The notes beneath the pieces were generated by a model. The model made no database searches and was not told the origin of the DNA. It worked only from the letters and a program-made list of their open reading frames with translations. The translations under genes and the position numbers were made by a program. Source: Desulfarculales bacterium UBA696 (lineage in GTDB: Bacteria; Desulfobacterota; Syntrophobacteria; Syntrophobacterales; Syntrophobacteraceae). Taken from it: 7,233 nt of DNA. This document shows, in pieces, positions 1 through 6,739 of the stretch. Position 1 is the first letter of the stretch. Each line of letters starts with the position of its first letter. The stretch covers positions 9,723 to 16,955 of the forward strand of contig DBMO01000061.1 in NCBI GenBank assembly GCA_002298995.1, in the 5' to 3' direction.

Positions 1-241
1 CATCAAGGGAGGGGAATTCGCATTGCAACTTGTTTGGGCAACAGCCCCCGGAGACCACGCCATAACGTGAGAACGCAGAGGCTCATGGCAGGGCGAACGT
101 CAATCGGTATTAACCCCACTCGTTGTCTGCTCCCAATGAGGAATGGATGCATACATCCCGGGAGCCGTGATTCATTGGTGAAATATGCTTTCGTTTTTTG
201 AATCGGTCAGATGTCTATTTTCGAGATGTGCACTGGAGCAT
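1..241. other. 5' leader without a supported gene
   Basis: I find no gene I can defend here. On the + strand, frame 1 is open from the window edge to a TGA at about 196-198, and frame 2 is open to a TGA at 68-70. Neither translation looks like a known domain, and a 65-codon open stretch is not surprising in GC-rich DNA. A short 3' end of an upstream gene ending at 70 cannot be excluded. The rest is presumably the promoter and leader of the efflux operon. No regulator gene lies inside the window. Confidence 0.5.
85..113 (+). promoter_or_regulatory. weak candidate sigma70-type promoter for the efflux operon
   Basis: ATGGCA (85-90) and TATTAA (108-113) are separated by 17 bases. Each matches the sigma70 consensus at four of six positions. 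It would start transcription near 120 and leave a leader of about 120 bases before the preferred start at 242. The match is modest and could be chance. No better pair was found between 1 and 241. Confidence 0.22.
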
Positions 242-1735
242 ATGTCAGTGGAGAGCCACAATCGGTATTTGAAATACTCTCTGGTTATCTTTGCATGGAT
301 CACCATCGCCGGATGTGCCGTGGGCCCGGACTTTCGAACACCCCCGGCGCCCGAGGTGAAGTCCTACACCGAAAAACCCATTCCGGCCGAAACGGTCTCC
401 GCCCCCGGCATAGGTGGGGAGACGCAGCGCTTTGTGGAGGGAGGGGATATACCCGCCCAGTGGTGGTCCCTTTTTCATTCGGAACCGCTGGATAAGCTCA
501 TCCGACGCGCCCTCGAGGACAACCCGACACTGGCGGCATCGGAGGCCGCCCTTCGCCAGGCGGGTGAAAACCTGAGCGCAAGGGCGGGCACGGTCCTCTT
601 TCCGAGCGTGGATGCAAATCTTTCCGCATCGCGCCAAAGGGTCAGCGGCGCGTCCAGCGGGCTCACGGACAGTGTCGCCGGCACCTTCAATCTGTTCAAC
701 GCGTCGGTCGGCATTTCCTATACACTCGACATATTCGGCGGCGGGAGGCGGGAGCTCGAAGCACTTCGCGCCCAGGTCGACTTCCAGCGCTTCCAGCTCG
801 AAGGCGCGCATCTCACCCTCTCATCCAACATCGTCACCGCCGCGGTCAAAGAGGCCTCCCTGCGCGCCACGATACAGGCTTACCGGGATATTGTGGCGTC
901 GCAGACAAAACAGTTGCAGATGGTGGAGCGTCAGTCGTTTATCGGCGGGGCGTCCAGGGCCGATGTCCTGGCTCAGCAGACGCAACTGGCTCAAACCATG
1001 GTAATCCTGCCGCCCCTTGAAAACGACCTGGCCCGGAACCGTAACCTGCTGGCGGTCCTCAGCGGACAGCTCCCCGGCAACGCCGTTCTTCCGGAATTCC
1101 GGCTCGAAGACTTCCAACTCCCGGTGGAGCTGCCGGTTAGCCTTCCTTCGTCCCTGGTGCGCAATCGCCCCGATGTGCGCGCCTCCGAAGAGCTGATGCA
1201 TGCGGCCAGCGCCAATGTGGGCGTGGCTACGGCCAATCTGTTCCCCCAGATAACACTAACCGGGGGCGGCGGATCGAACGCCATGAGGATCGAGGACCTC
1301 TTTTCGCCCGGAACGAATCTCTGGAGTGTGGGGGCCGGGCTGCTTCAGCCGATCTTCCATGGCGGTGAGCTTACGGCCAAGCGCCGCGCCGCAATCGCCG
1401 CTTACGAACAGGCCCAGGCGCAGTATAGGGAAATCGTGCTCAAGGCTTTCCAGGACGTGGCCGACGTGCTTCAGGCTCTTGAAGCCGATGCACGCACGCT
1501 GCGCGCTCAGGCCGAGGCGGAAGCGATCGCCCGTGAAACCCTCGTTCTCACCGAAAAACAGTTCCAGTACGGCGCCGCCGGCTACCTGACATTGCTGAAC
1601 GCCCAGCGACAGCATCAACTGGCGCTCATCGCCCTGGTGCGCGCCCAGTCGACGCGCTTTGCGGATACGGCCGCTCTTTTTCAGGCCCTGGGCCGAGGCT
1701 GGTGGGACCGGAACGAAAAGGAAACAAAGCAGTAA
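242..1735 (+). CDS. outer-membrane efflux channel lipoprotein, NodT/OprM family
   Basis: This is the outer-membrane factor of the tripartite pump: a trimeric beta-barrel and periplasmic alpha-tunnel through which substrates leave the cell. From ATG 242 the protein is 497 residues, close to the usual 450-500. Residues 1-25 form a lipoprotein signal with a basic n-region, a hydrophobic core and the lipobox I-A-G-C, giving Cys25 as the lipidated residue. The family signature C-A-V-G-P-D-F with nearby prolines follows. Two OEP repeats fill the rest. The second begins near residues 305-341 with the hallmark RNRPDVRASEELMHAA followed by the FPQITLTG element, and the protein ends with the typical ALGRGWW. 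An in-frame ATG at 185 would add 19 residues ahead of the signal. I prefer 242 because it leaves a normal lipoprotein signal and has GGAG at 235-238, although the spacing is short (3 bases). It is the first gene of the operon, whereas many RND operons place the channel last. The family call is firm; the substrate is unknown. Confidence 0.93.
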   Translation: MSVESHNRYLKYSLVIFAWITIAGCAVGPDFRTPPAPEVKSYTEKPIPAETVSAPGIGGETQRFVEGGDIPAQWWSLFHSEPLDKLIRRALEDNPTLAASEAALRQAGENLSARAGTVLFPSVDANLSASRQRVSGASSGLTDSVAGTFNLFNASVGISYTLDIFGGGRRELEALRAQVDFQRFQLEGAHLTLSSNIVTAAVKEASLRATIQAYRDIVASQTKQLQMVERQSFIGGASRADVLAQQTQLAQTMVILPPLENDLARNRNLLAVLSGQLPGNAVLPEFRLEDFQLPVELPVSLPSSLVRNRPDVRASEELMHAASANVGVATANLFPQITLTGGGGSNAMRIEDLFSPGTNLWSVGAGLLQPIFHGGELTAKRRAAIAAYEQAQAQYREIVLKAFQDVADVLQALEADARTLRAQAEAEAIARETLVLTEKQFQYGAAGYLTLLNAQRQHQLALIALVRAQSTRFADTAALFQALGRGWWDRNEKETKQ

Positions 1736-1793
1736 CAGGTGGACGGCAACGGTCGCCCCCGTTACGGACTACCCCGTTAAACCTGACCTTTTC

Positions 1794-1808
1794 AGGAGCA
1801 ATAAGGAT
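1794..1808 (+). promoter_or_regulatory. ribosome binding region that sets the adaptor start
   Basis: AGGAG lies at 1794-1798, 10 bases before ATG 1809, with a second purine patch AAGGA at 1803-1807. The reading frame is open back to an ATG at 1659, but that start would overlap the channel gene by 77 bases and add 50 residues with no signal or anchor character. The Shine-Dalgarno sequence and the immediate Met-Lys-Lys-Arg plus hydrophobic stretch favour 1809. Confidence 0.75.
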
Positions 1809-2927
1809 ATGAAGAAACGCTTTATCTTCGCTGTAATATTCCTGGTTATTGTTGCCGCCGTTCTTGCCGGAATCAAGGTCCTGCAGATCGGAGCAATGGT
1901 CGATAAGGGAAAGAAATTCGTTCCGCCGCCCGAAACCGTTACCGCGGCTGCTGTGGCATCCGAGTCGTGGAGGAGCGAATTGAGCGCGGTCGGCACCCTT
2001 ACGGCGGTACAGGGGGTCACCGTGGCCGCGGAGCTTCCGGGCAAGGTGGCAAAACTCCACTTCGTACCGGGCAACTCGGTAACCAAGGGGGATTTGCTGC
2101 TTTCCCAGGATACGACCTCTGAAGAAGCGGACCTGCCCGGCGCCCAGGCCCAGGTCAAAATGGCCAGGGCGGACCTTGACCGCGCCGGCAAGATGATCGC
2201 GGACAAGATCATTTCCCAGGCCGACTACGACAAGGCCGCGGCCGGCCACGAGCAGGCGTCCTCCAAGGTGAACAGCATTCGGGTAATCATTGCCAAGAAG
2301 AATATCCGTGCGCCGTTCAGCGGCAAACTCGGTATCCGCCAGGTAAACCTTGGCCAGATACTCAAGGAAGGCGAACCCGTTGTCACTCTGCAGGCCCTCG
2401 ATCCCATCTTTGTTGATTTTACCCTTCCGCAGCAACAGATCGCGCAACTGAAGCCGGACCTGCCCGTGCGGGTGATGTGCGATGCTCTGCCCGGTGTGAC
2501 CATAGATGGACGCATCACGGCTATCAACCCGCTGGTGGAAAGCGGAACACGCAACGTCCAGATTCAGGCGACAGTTTCAAACAAGGAGGAAAGGCTCCGT
2601 CCCGGCATGTTTGTCAATGTATCGATAGACTTCCCCAGCCAGGAAAAAGTGCTGATGATCCCGGCAACTTCCGTGCTCTACGCACCCTACGGCGATTCGG
2701 TTTTCGTCATTGAAAGCGACAAGGAACGCGGTGGTGAGATGCTGCGGCAGCAGTTCGTCCGCCTTGGAGAGAAGCGCGGCGACTTCATCGCCGTTTCCAG
2801 CGGGCTGGGCGAAGGGGACAGGATCGTAAGCACCGGTGTCTTCAAACTGCGTAACGGCCAGGCAGTGACAGTTGACAACAGGCTCTCCCCGAACTTCAAG
2901 CCCGCGCCGGCGCCGGAGAATAACTAA
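1809..2927 (+). CDS. RND efflux periplasmic adaptor (membrane fusion protein, HlyD/AcrA superfamily)
   Basis: This 372-residue protein bridges the inner-membrane pump and the outer-membrane channel. Residues 1-22 (MKKR, then a hydrophobic run) are a membrane anchor or signal; no lipobox cysteine is visible, so an uncleaved anchor is likely. The first half of the lipoyl domain is about 75-101 (ELPGKVAKLHFVPGNSV), an alpha-hairpin spans about 101-166, and the second lipoyl half starts with IRAPFSGKLGIR at 166-177. A beta-barrel (about 197-275) and a membrane-proximal domain (about 276-360) follow, then a proline-rich tail. At the hairpin tip Arg125, Met129 and Ser136 match the spacing of the R-x3-L-x6-S motif used for channel docking, with Met in place of Leu. 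Against recalled AcrA, each hairpin helix appears one heptad shorter. The motif VGTLTAVQGVTVAAELPGKV resembles MexH-type adaptors. The gene is 73 bp after the channel gene and 3 bp before the pump gene. Confidence 0.93.
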   Translation: MKKRFIFAVIFLVIVAAVLAGIKVLQIGAMVDKGKKFVPPPETVTAAAVASESWRSELSAVGTLTAVQGVTVAAELPGKVAKLHFVPGNSVTKGDLLLSQDTTSEEADLPGAQAQVKMARADLDRAGKMIADKIISQADYDKAAAGHEQASSKVNSIRVIIAKKNIRAPFSGKLGIRQVNLGQILKEGEPVVTLQALDPIFVDFTLPQQQIAQLKPDLPVRVMCDALPGVTIDGRITAINPLVESGTRNVQIQATVSNKEERLRPGMFVNVSIDFPSQEKVLMIPATSVLYAPYGDSVFVIESDKERGGEMLRQQFVRLGEKRGDFIAVSSGLGEGDRIVSTGVFKLRNGQAVTVDNRLSPNFKPAPAPENN

Positions 2928-2930
2928 GCC

Positions 2931-5900
2931 ATGAAGATCACCGACCTTTTCATACGCCGTCCCGTGCTGGCCCTGGTGGTCAACTTGGTCATCGTTATCG
3001 CCGGACTCCAGGCGGTACGCTACCTAAACGTCCAGCAATATCCAAAAAGCCAGAATGCGGCGATCACCGTCTCGACAATCTACGTTGGCGCGAGTGCGGA
3101 ACTTGTGAGCGGCTTTATCACCACTCCCCTGGAGCGCGCAATCGCCGCTGCCGACGGTATCGAGTACATGGAGTCTCAGAGCACCCTGGGACTTTCCACC
3201 ATCAAGGTGCGGCTCAAGCTCAACTACGACTCCACCAAGGGATTGGCCGAGATTAGTTCCAAGGTGGATCAGGTGCGCCGGGACCTTCCTCCCGAGGCAG
3301 AGGTGCCGGTGCTCAATATCGAGTCGGCTGACAGCCATTTTGCTTCGGCATACCTGAGCTTTTCTTCCGATGTTCTGCAGCAAAACGAGATCACCGACTA
3401 CCTGATGCGAGTCGTTCAACCCCGGCTGGCAACCATCCAGGGGGTGCAGCGCGCGGATATCCTGGGCGCGCGCACATTCGCCATGCGCATCTGGCTCCAC
3501 CCGGACCGAATGGCGGCGCTGAACATCAGTCCTACCCAGGTCCGCCAGGCCCTGGCCGCCAATAACTTTCTGTCGGCCCTTGGAAGAAGCAAGGGCGCAT
3601 ACATCCAGGTCAACCTTACGGCCGACACCAACCTGCGCAATGTCGAGGAATTCAAACGCCTGGTCATCTACCAGCAGAGCGGGAGCATCGTCAGGTTAGG
3701 CGATATTGCGGATGTCGTGCTCGGCGCCGAGGACTACGACACCGAAGTCCGGTTCACAGGCCAGGTCGCCGTCTTTATGGGTATCTGGCCGCTTCCAAAT
3801 GCAAACTCCCTTGACGTCATCAAAGGGGTGCGCACCGAGATGGAGTCTATAAAGCACGACCTGCCGACGGGGCTTTGGGCCCGAATTGCCTACGACGCCA
3901 CGGACTACATCTCGAATTCCATCCAGGAAGTGCTCCACACACTCGTGGACACCCTGCTGATCGTCGTGATCGTCATATTCCTGTTCCTGGGCTCGTTCCG
4001 TTCGGTCCTGATTCCGGTAATAGCCATTCCGGTTTCACTGATCGGAGCGGTCTTCCTGATGCAGGCCTTCGGTTTTACCGTGAACATTCTCACCCTTCTG
4101 GCGATCGTGCTCTCCGTCGGTCTCGTGGTGGACGACGCCATTGTTGTGGTCGAAAACGTCGAACGGCACCTGGCATCGGGAAAATCAGCCCTGGAGGCTT
4201 CCTTGATCGGCGCACGCGAGCTGGTCGGCCCCATTATCGCCATGACCATCACGCTTGCCGCCGTCTACCTTCCCATCGGTCTGCAGGGAGGTCTTACCGG
4301 TTCGCTTTTCCGTGAGTTCGCATTCACCCTCGCGGGGGCGGTCACCATTTCCGGCATCGTCGCCCTCACCCTCTCGCCTGTCATGTGCTCGGGGCTCCTC
4401 AAGCCCGGCGCCGAAGAGCGCGGCCTCGCGGGCAGAATCTCACGCGGATTCGCCCGCTTGAGAAACGTCTACGGACGCATCCTCGCCTCCACCCTCTCGG
4501 CCCGGCCCGCGGTCTATGCCGTTTGGCTGACGATCTCCTTGCTCACGGTCCCCATGTTCAGCATGTCCGCCAAGGAACTGGCGCCCACGGAAGACCAGGG
4601 TGTTATCTTCGGAATCCTGGACTCCGCGGCCAACTCGACACTCGACCAGAACAGTCATTTCGCCGCCGCGGTAAACCAGGCTTTCCGCAGTGTACCGGAA
4701 ACGGACTTCACTTTTCAGGTTACCATGCCCAACACCGGATTCGGCGGCATGGTGGTAAAACCCTGGGCTGAGCGCAAGCGCAACATCTTCCAGATCATGC
4801 CGGAAGTTCAGGAGAAGCTGCGGGTGATCCCCGGCATCCAGATTTTCCCGGTAATCCCGCCCGCGCTTCCCGGAGGAGGGGATTTCCCTGTCGAGATCGT
4901 CCTGGCCTCGACGGCGCCGACGGACCAAATTGTCGGTTTCGCCAAGGACCTGCAGATGAAGGCCTTCAAGAGCGGTATGTTCGTCTTCCCGCCCCTGATC
5001 GACGTCAAGATCGACCAGCCCCAGTCGGAGTTTATCATCGACAAGGACAAGGTGGCCGCCCTGGGGCTCAACCTCGGACAGGTCGGCCATGACCTGGGGG
5101 GTATGGTGGGAGGCGACTTCGTCAACCGCTTCGACATCTCGGGGCGCAGCTACAAGGTTATTCCGCAGATTCAGCGCATTGACCGCCTAAACCCCAGCCA
5201 GCTGCAGGACATCTACGTAACCGGTCCCAACAACAAGCTGATCAAACTGAGCACCTTCGCGGTCCAGCGCAATACGGTAGTGCCCCGCTCCATCAACCAT
5301 TTTCAGCAGCTCAACTCGGTGAAGCTGAGCGCGATACCCATGCGTCCTCTCGATGAAGCTCTTCGCTTCTTCGAAACGGAAGCGAGCAAGGTACTCCCGG
5401 CGGGCTACGTCGTAGACTATACCGGCGAGTCCCGCCAGTTGAGAAAGGAGGGCGACAAGTTCCTCCCTGCCTTCTCCCTGGCCATAATCCTCATATTCCT
5501 GGTGCTGGCGGCACAGTTCAACAGCTTCCGGGACCCTTTCGTCATCCTGGCCGGATCGGTTCCCCTGGCCATGTTCGGGGCCCTCATCTTCACCTTCCTC
5601 AAGATGCCCGATCCGAACGTGCCTTTTTGGACCAACGGCTGGACAACGGCCCTCAACATTTACTCCCAGGTCGGCCTGGTAACCCTCGTGGGGCTCGTCT
5701 CCAAAAACGGCATCCTGATAGTGGAGTTTGCAAACAAGCTGCAGCTTCAGGGTTTATCCAAGCTCGAAGCGGTCCAGCAGTCGGCCGTGACAAGGCTCAG
5801 GCCCGTCCTTATGACAAGCGCCGCCACCATAGCCGGTCACTTCCCGCTGACTCTGGTAACCGGCGCGGGCGCCGCTGCCCGTAACTCCATCGGTCTCGTG

Positions 5901-6038
5901 CTGGTGGGGGGCATGTTCATCGGGACCCTGTTTACCCTGTTTGTCGTACCCTCGATTTACATGCTGATCGCGCGCGACCACCGAAGTGACGGCGCGAGAA
6001 TGAGTGAGGTAACGACCGACCCTCATCTTCTACGGTAG
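2931..6038 (+). CDS. RND multidrug efflux pump, HAE1 family, MexI-like
   Basis: This 1035-residue inner-membrane proton/substrate antiporter captures substrates from the periplasm and membrane. Its length is normal for the family. TM1 is near 10-28, TM2-TM6 span about 337-487, TM7 about 528-545, and TM8-TM12 about 845-1012; two large periplasmic domains lie at about 30-335 and 546-843. The proton-relay residues are all visible: Asp401-Asp402 in TM4 (GLVVDDAIVVVEN), Lys925 in TM10 (LVSKNGILIVEFAN), and Arg955 and Thr962 in TM11 (RLRPVLMTS), corresponding to AcrB D407, D408, K940, R971 and T978. The segment GFGGMVVKPWAER (603-615) matches the loop seen in HAE1 pumps. The N-terminus (TDLFIRRPVLALVV) and many core segments closely resemble recalled MexI. 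An extra hydrophilic loop, about 890-907, precedes TM10. The start lies 3 bp after the adaptor stop with only a distant GGAG at 2915-2918, which suggests translational coupling. The substrate cannot be inferred. Confidence 0.96.
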   Translation: MKITDLFIRRPVLALVVNLVIVIAGLQAVRYLNVQQYPKSQNAAITVSTIYVGASAELVSGFITTPLERAIAAADGIEYMESQSTLGLSTIKVRLKLNYDSTKGLAEISSKVDQVRRDLPPEAEVPVLNIESADSHFASAYLSFSSDVLQQNEITDYLMRVVQPRLATIQGVQRADILGARTFAMRIWLHPDRMAALNISPTQVRQALAANNFLSALGRSKGAYIQVNLTADTNLRNVEEFKRLVIYQQSGSIVRLGDIADVVLGAEDYDTEVRFTGQVAVFMGIWPLPNANSLDVIKGVRTEMESIKHDLPTGLWARIAYDATDYISNSIQEVLHTLVDTLLIVVIVIFLFLGSFRSVLIPVIAIPVSLIGAVFLMQAFGFTVNILTLLAIVLSVGLVVDDAIVVVENVERHLASGKSALEASLIGARELVGPIIAMTITLAAVYLPIGLQGGLTGSLFREFAFTLAGAVTISGIVALTLSPVMCSGLLKPGAEERGLAGRISRGFARLRNVYGRILASTLSARPAVYAVWLTISLLTVPMFSMSAKELAPTEDQGVIFGILDSAANSTLDQNSHFAAAVNQAFRSVPETDFTFQVTMPNTGFGGMVVKPWAERKRNIFQIMPEVQEKLRVIPGIQIFPVIPPALPGGGDFPVEIVLASTAPTDQIVGFAKDLQMKAFKSGMFVFPPLIDVKIDQPQSEFIIDKDKVAALGLNLGQVGHDLGGMVGGDFVNRFDISGRSYKVIPQIQRIDRLNPSQLQDIYVTGPNNKLIKLSTFAVQRNTVVPRSINHFQQLNSVKLSAIPMRPLDEALRFFETEASKVLPAGYVVDYTGESRQLRKEGDKFLPAFSLAIILIFLVLAAQFNSFRDPFVILAGSVPLAMFGALIFTFLKMPDPNVPFWTNGWTTALNIYSQVGLVTLVGLVSKNGILIVEFANKLQLQGLSKLEAVQQSAVTRLRPVLMTSAATIAGHFPLTLVTGAGAAARNSIGLVLVGGMFIGTLFTLFVVPSIYMLIARDHRSDGARMSEVTTDPHLLR

Positions 6039-6090
6039 TGGATGGATGTTGTAGTTGTGGACGAAAGATCGTAAGCAGATTCAGTGACAG

Positions 6091-6131
6091 AAAGCAGAGG
6101 CGATCTCGATAAGAGACCGCCTCTGCTTTTT
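6091..6131 (+). terminator. strong rho-independent terminator of the efflux operon
   Basis: The arm AGCAGAGGCGATCTC (6093-6107) pairs with GAGACCGCCTCTGCT (6113-6127) around the 5-base loop GATAA, with one A-C mismatch (6103/6117). Two more A-T pairs (6091-6092 with 6128-6129) can extend the stem into the T tract at 6127-6131. It lies about 53 bp after the pump stop codon and cleanly separates the efflux operon from the Hsp20 unit. On the opposite strand only three T residues follow the stem, so it is probably mainly one-directional. Confidence 0.92.
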
Positions 6132-6162
6132 GTGCGGAAGCGAGAAACGCAAGGCTTGCCCT

Positions 6163-6181
6163 GGGTGGGCTTGGACCACCC
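6163..6181. repeat. GC-rich 6-bp inverted repeat upstream of the Hsp20 promoter
   Basis: GGGTGG (6163-6168) and CCACCC (6176-6181) form a perfect inverted repeat with a 7-base spacer. It ends two bases before a TTGACA hexamer at 6184-6189 and about 33 bases before the better promoter at 6215. No T tract follows, so it is not a terminator. It could be an operator or just a local hairpin. Confidence 0.35.
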
Positions 6182-6183
6182 TC

Positions 6184-6210
6184 TTGACATCAGTTGAATA
6201 TGGGGATAAG
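6184..6210 (+). promoter_or_regulatory. possible second (upstream) promoter for the Hsp20 unit
   Basis: A perfect TTGACA (6184-6189) is followed after 15 bases by GATAAG (6205-6210), which matches the -10 consensus at four of six positions. The spacing is short. The bases before it (CACCCTCTTGACA) also recall a heat-shock sigma32 -35 element, but no CCCCAT-type -10 element lies on this strand at the right distance; only its complement ATGGGG is present at 6200-6205. This is weaker than the promoter at 6215-6243. Confidence 0.3.
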
Positions 6211-6214
6211 GACC

Positions 6215-6243
6215 TTGTCTCTCAATTCAGTCGAAATTATAAA
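6215..6243 (+). promoter_or_regulatory. sigma70-type promoter of the Hsp20-cupin unit
   Basis: TTGTCT (6215-6220; four of six) and TATAAA (6238-6243; five of six) have the ideal 17-base spacer. Transcription would start near 6250, giving a leader of about 25 bases that contains the Shine-Dalgarno sequence AGGGGGA at 6263-6269. The surroundings (6221-6260) are AT-rich compared with the coding DNA. A leader this short leaves no room for a long RNA thermometer of the ROSE kind. Confidence 0.6.
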
Positions 6244-6274
6244 ATAACGTCACCAAATTATCAGGGGGAACGTT

Positions 6275-6727
6275 GTGTCGGATAGGAATACTGTACTGGA
6301 AGAACTCGAAGCCATGAGACAGCGCATGGAAGAACTCTACGTGCGCAACTTCGAACTGCAAGGAAGCGAGACCGGGAGCGAACCCGTGGCGCCGGAATGG
6401 GTACCGGCGGCGGACATCATGGAATCAGAGCAGGAACTGACATTCATCCTGGACCTGCCGGGCGTGCTCGACCGGGACCTCCAGGTCGAGTGCAGGGCGG
6501 ATCGGCTCTTGGTGTATGGTACCAGGCGCGAGGACATACCGGATGGGGCGGAACTCGAAAGCGAGCGCCCAAGAGGGACGTTTTCGCGGATATTCAGGCT
6601 TCCCTGCCCCATTCAGCAGGACGCGATAAGCGCCGAACTCAAAAGAGGGGTCCTTCGCATCGTGGTCCCCAGGCAATGTTCGGAAAACGAGCGGCCTCAG
6701 CGGGTGATCGTCCGCCAGGAAGACTAG
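6275..6727 (+). CDS. small heat-shock protein, Hsp20/alpha-crystallin family
   Basis: This 150-residue ATP-independent holdase chaperone should form cytoplasmic oligomers that keep unfolding proteins soluble. The start is GTG at 6275, supported by AGGGGGA (6263-6269) five bases upstream. Residues 5-28 form a charged, heptad-like helix, so the N-terminal arm is short (about 40 residues). The alpha-crystallin domain runs from about 41 to 134: it opens with W-V-P-A-A-D-I, contains FILDLPGV (57-64), GTFSRIFRLP (101-110), and ends with the family hallmark A-x-x-x-x-G-V-L (A120 to L127) followed by RIVVP. A C-terminal V-I-V at 144-146 fits the I/V-x-I/V motif that links dimers into larger oligomers. 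It is the first gene of a probable two-gene unit, 12 bp before the cupin gene. No CIRCE element is visible upstream. The family assignment is firm; clients and inducing stress are unknown. Confidence 0.94.
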   Translation: MSDRNTVLEELEAMRQRMEELYVRNFELQGSETGSEPVAPEWVPAADIMESEQELTFILDLPGVLDRDLQVECRADRLLVYGTRREDIPDGAELESERPRGTFSRIFRLPCPIQQDAISAELKRGVLRIVVPRQCSENERPQRVIVRQED

Positions 6728-6739
6728 AGAGGGTAATTG

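Noticed and set aside
1..198. Open frames at the left edge (frame 1 to a stop near 196-198; frame 2 to a stop at 68-70)
   Set aside because: No recognisable protein, no clear ribosome binding site, and the length is within chance for this base composition. A true 3' end of an upstream gene cannot be tested without more sequence.
101..269. The 11-mer CAATCGGTATT occurs at 101-111 and again at 259-269
   Set aside because: The second copy lies inside the channel coding sequence, the copies share no flanking similarity, and there is no symmetry to suggest an operator.
211..495. 94-codon + strand frame overlapping the start of the channel gene
   Set aside because: It overlaps the well-supported channel gene in another frame and shows no domain.
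1748..1763. AACGG/CCGTT hairpin in the gap between channel and adaptor genes
   Set aside because: A 5-bp stem with no T tract is too weak to call a terminator or attenuator.
1626..2447. Long minus-strand frame opposite the adaptor gene
   Set aside because: A 273-codon frame opposite a firmly identified gene in GC-rich DNA; its translation is low-complexity and resembles no family.
4440..5090. 216-codon minus-strand frame opposite the pump gene
   Set aside because: Antisense shadow of a conserved RND gene, rich in Gly, Asp and Arg as expected for such shadows.
6039..6274. Possible CIRCE or sigma32 heat-shock control before Hsp20
   Set aside because: No CIRCE repeat was found, and the sigma32-like -35 lacks a CCCCAT-type -10 on the same strand.
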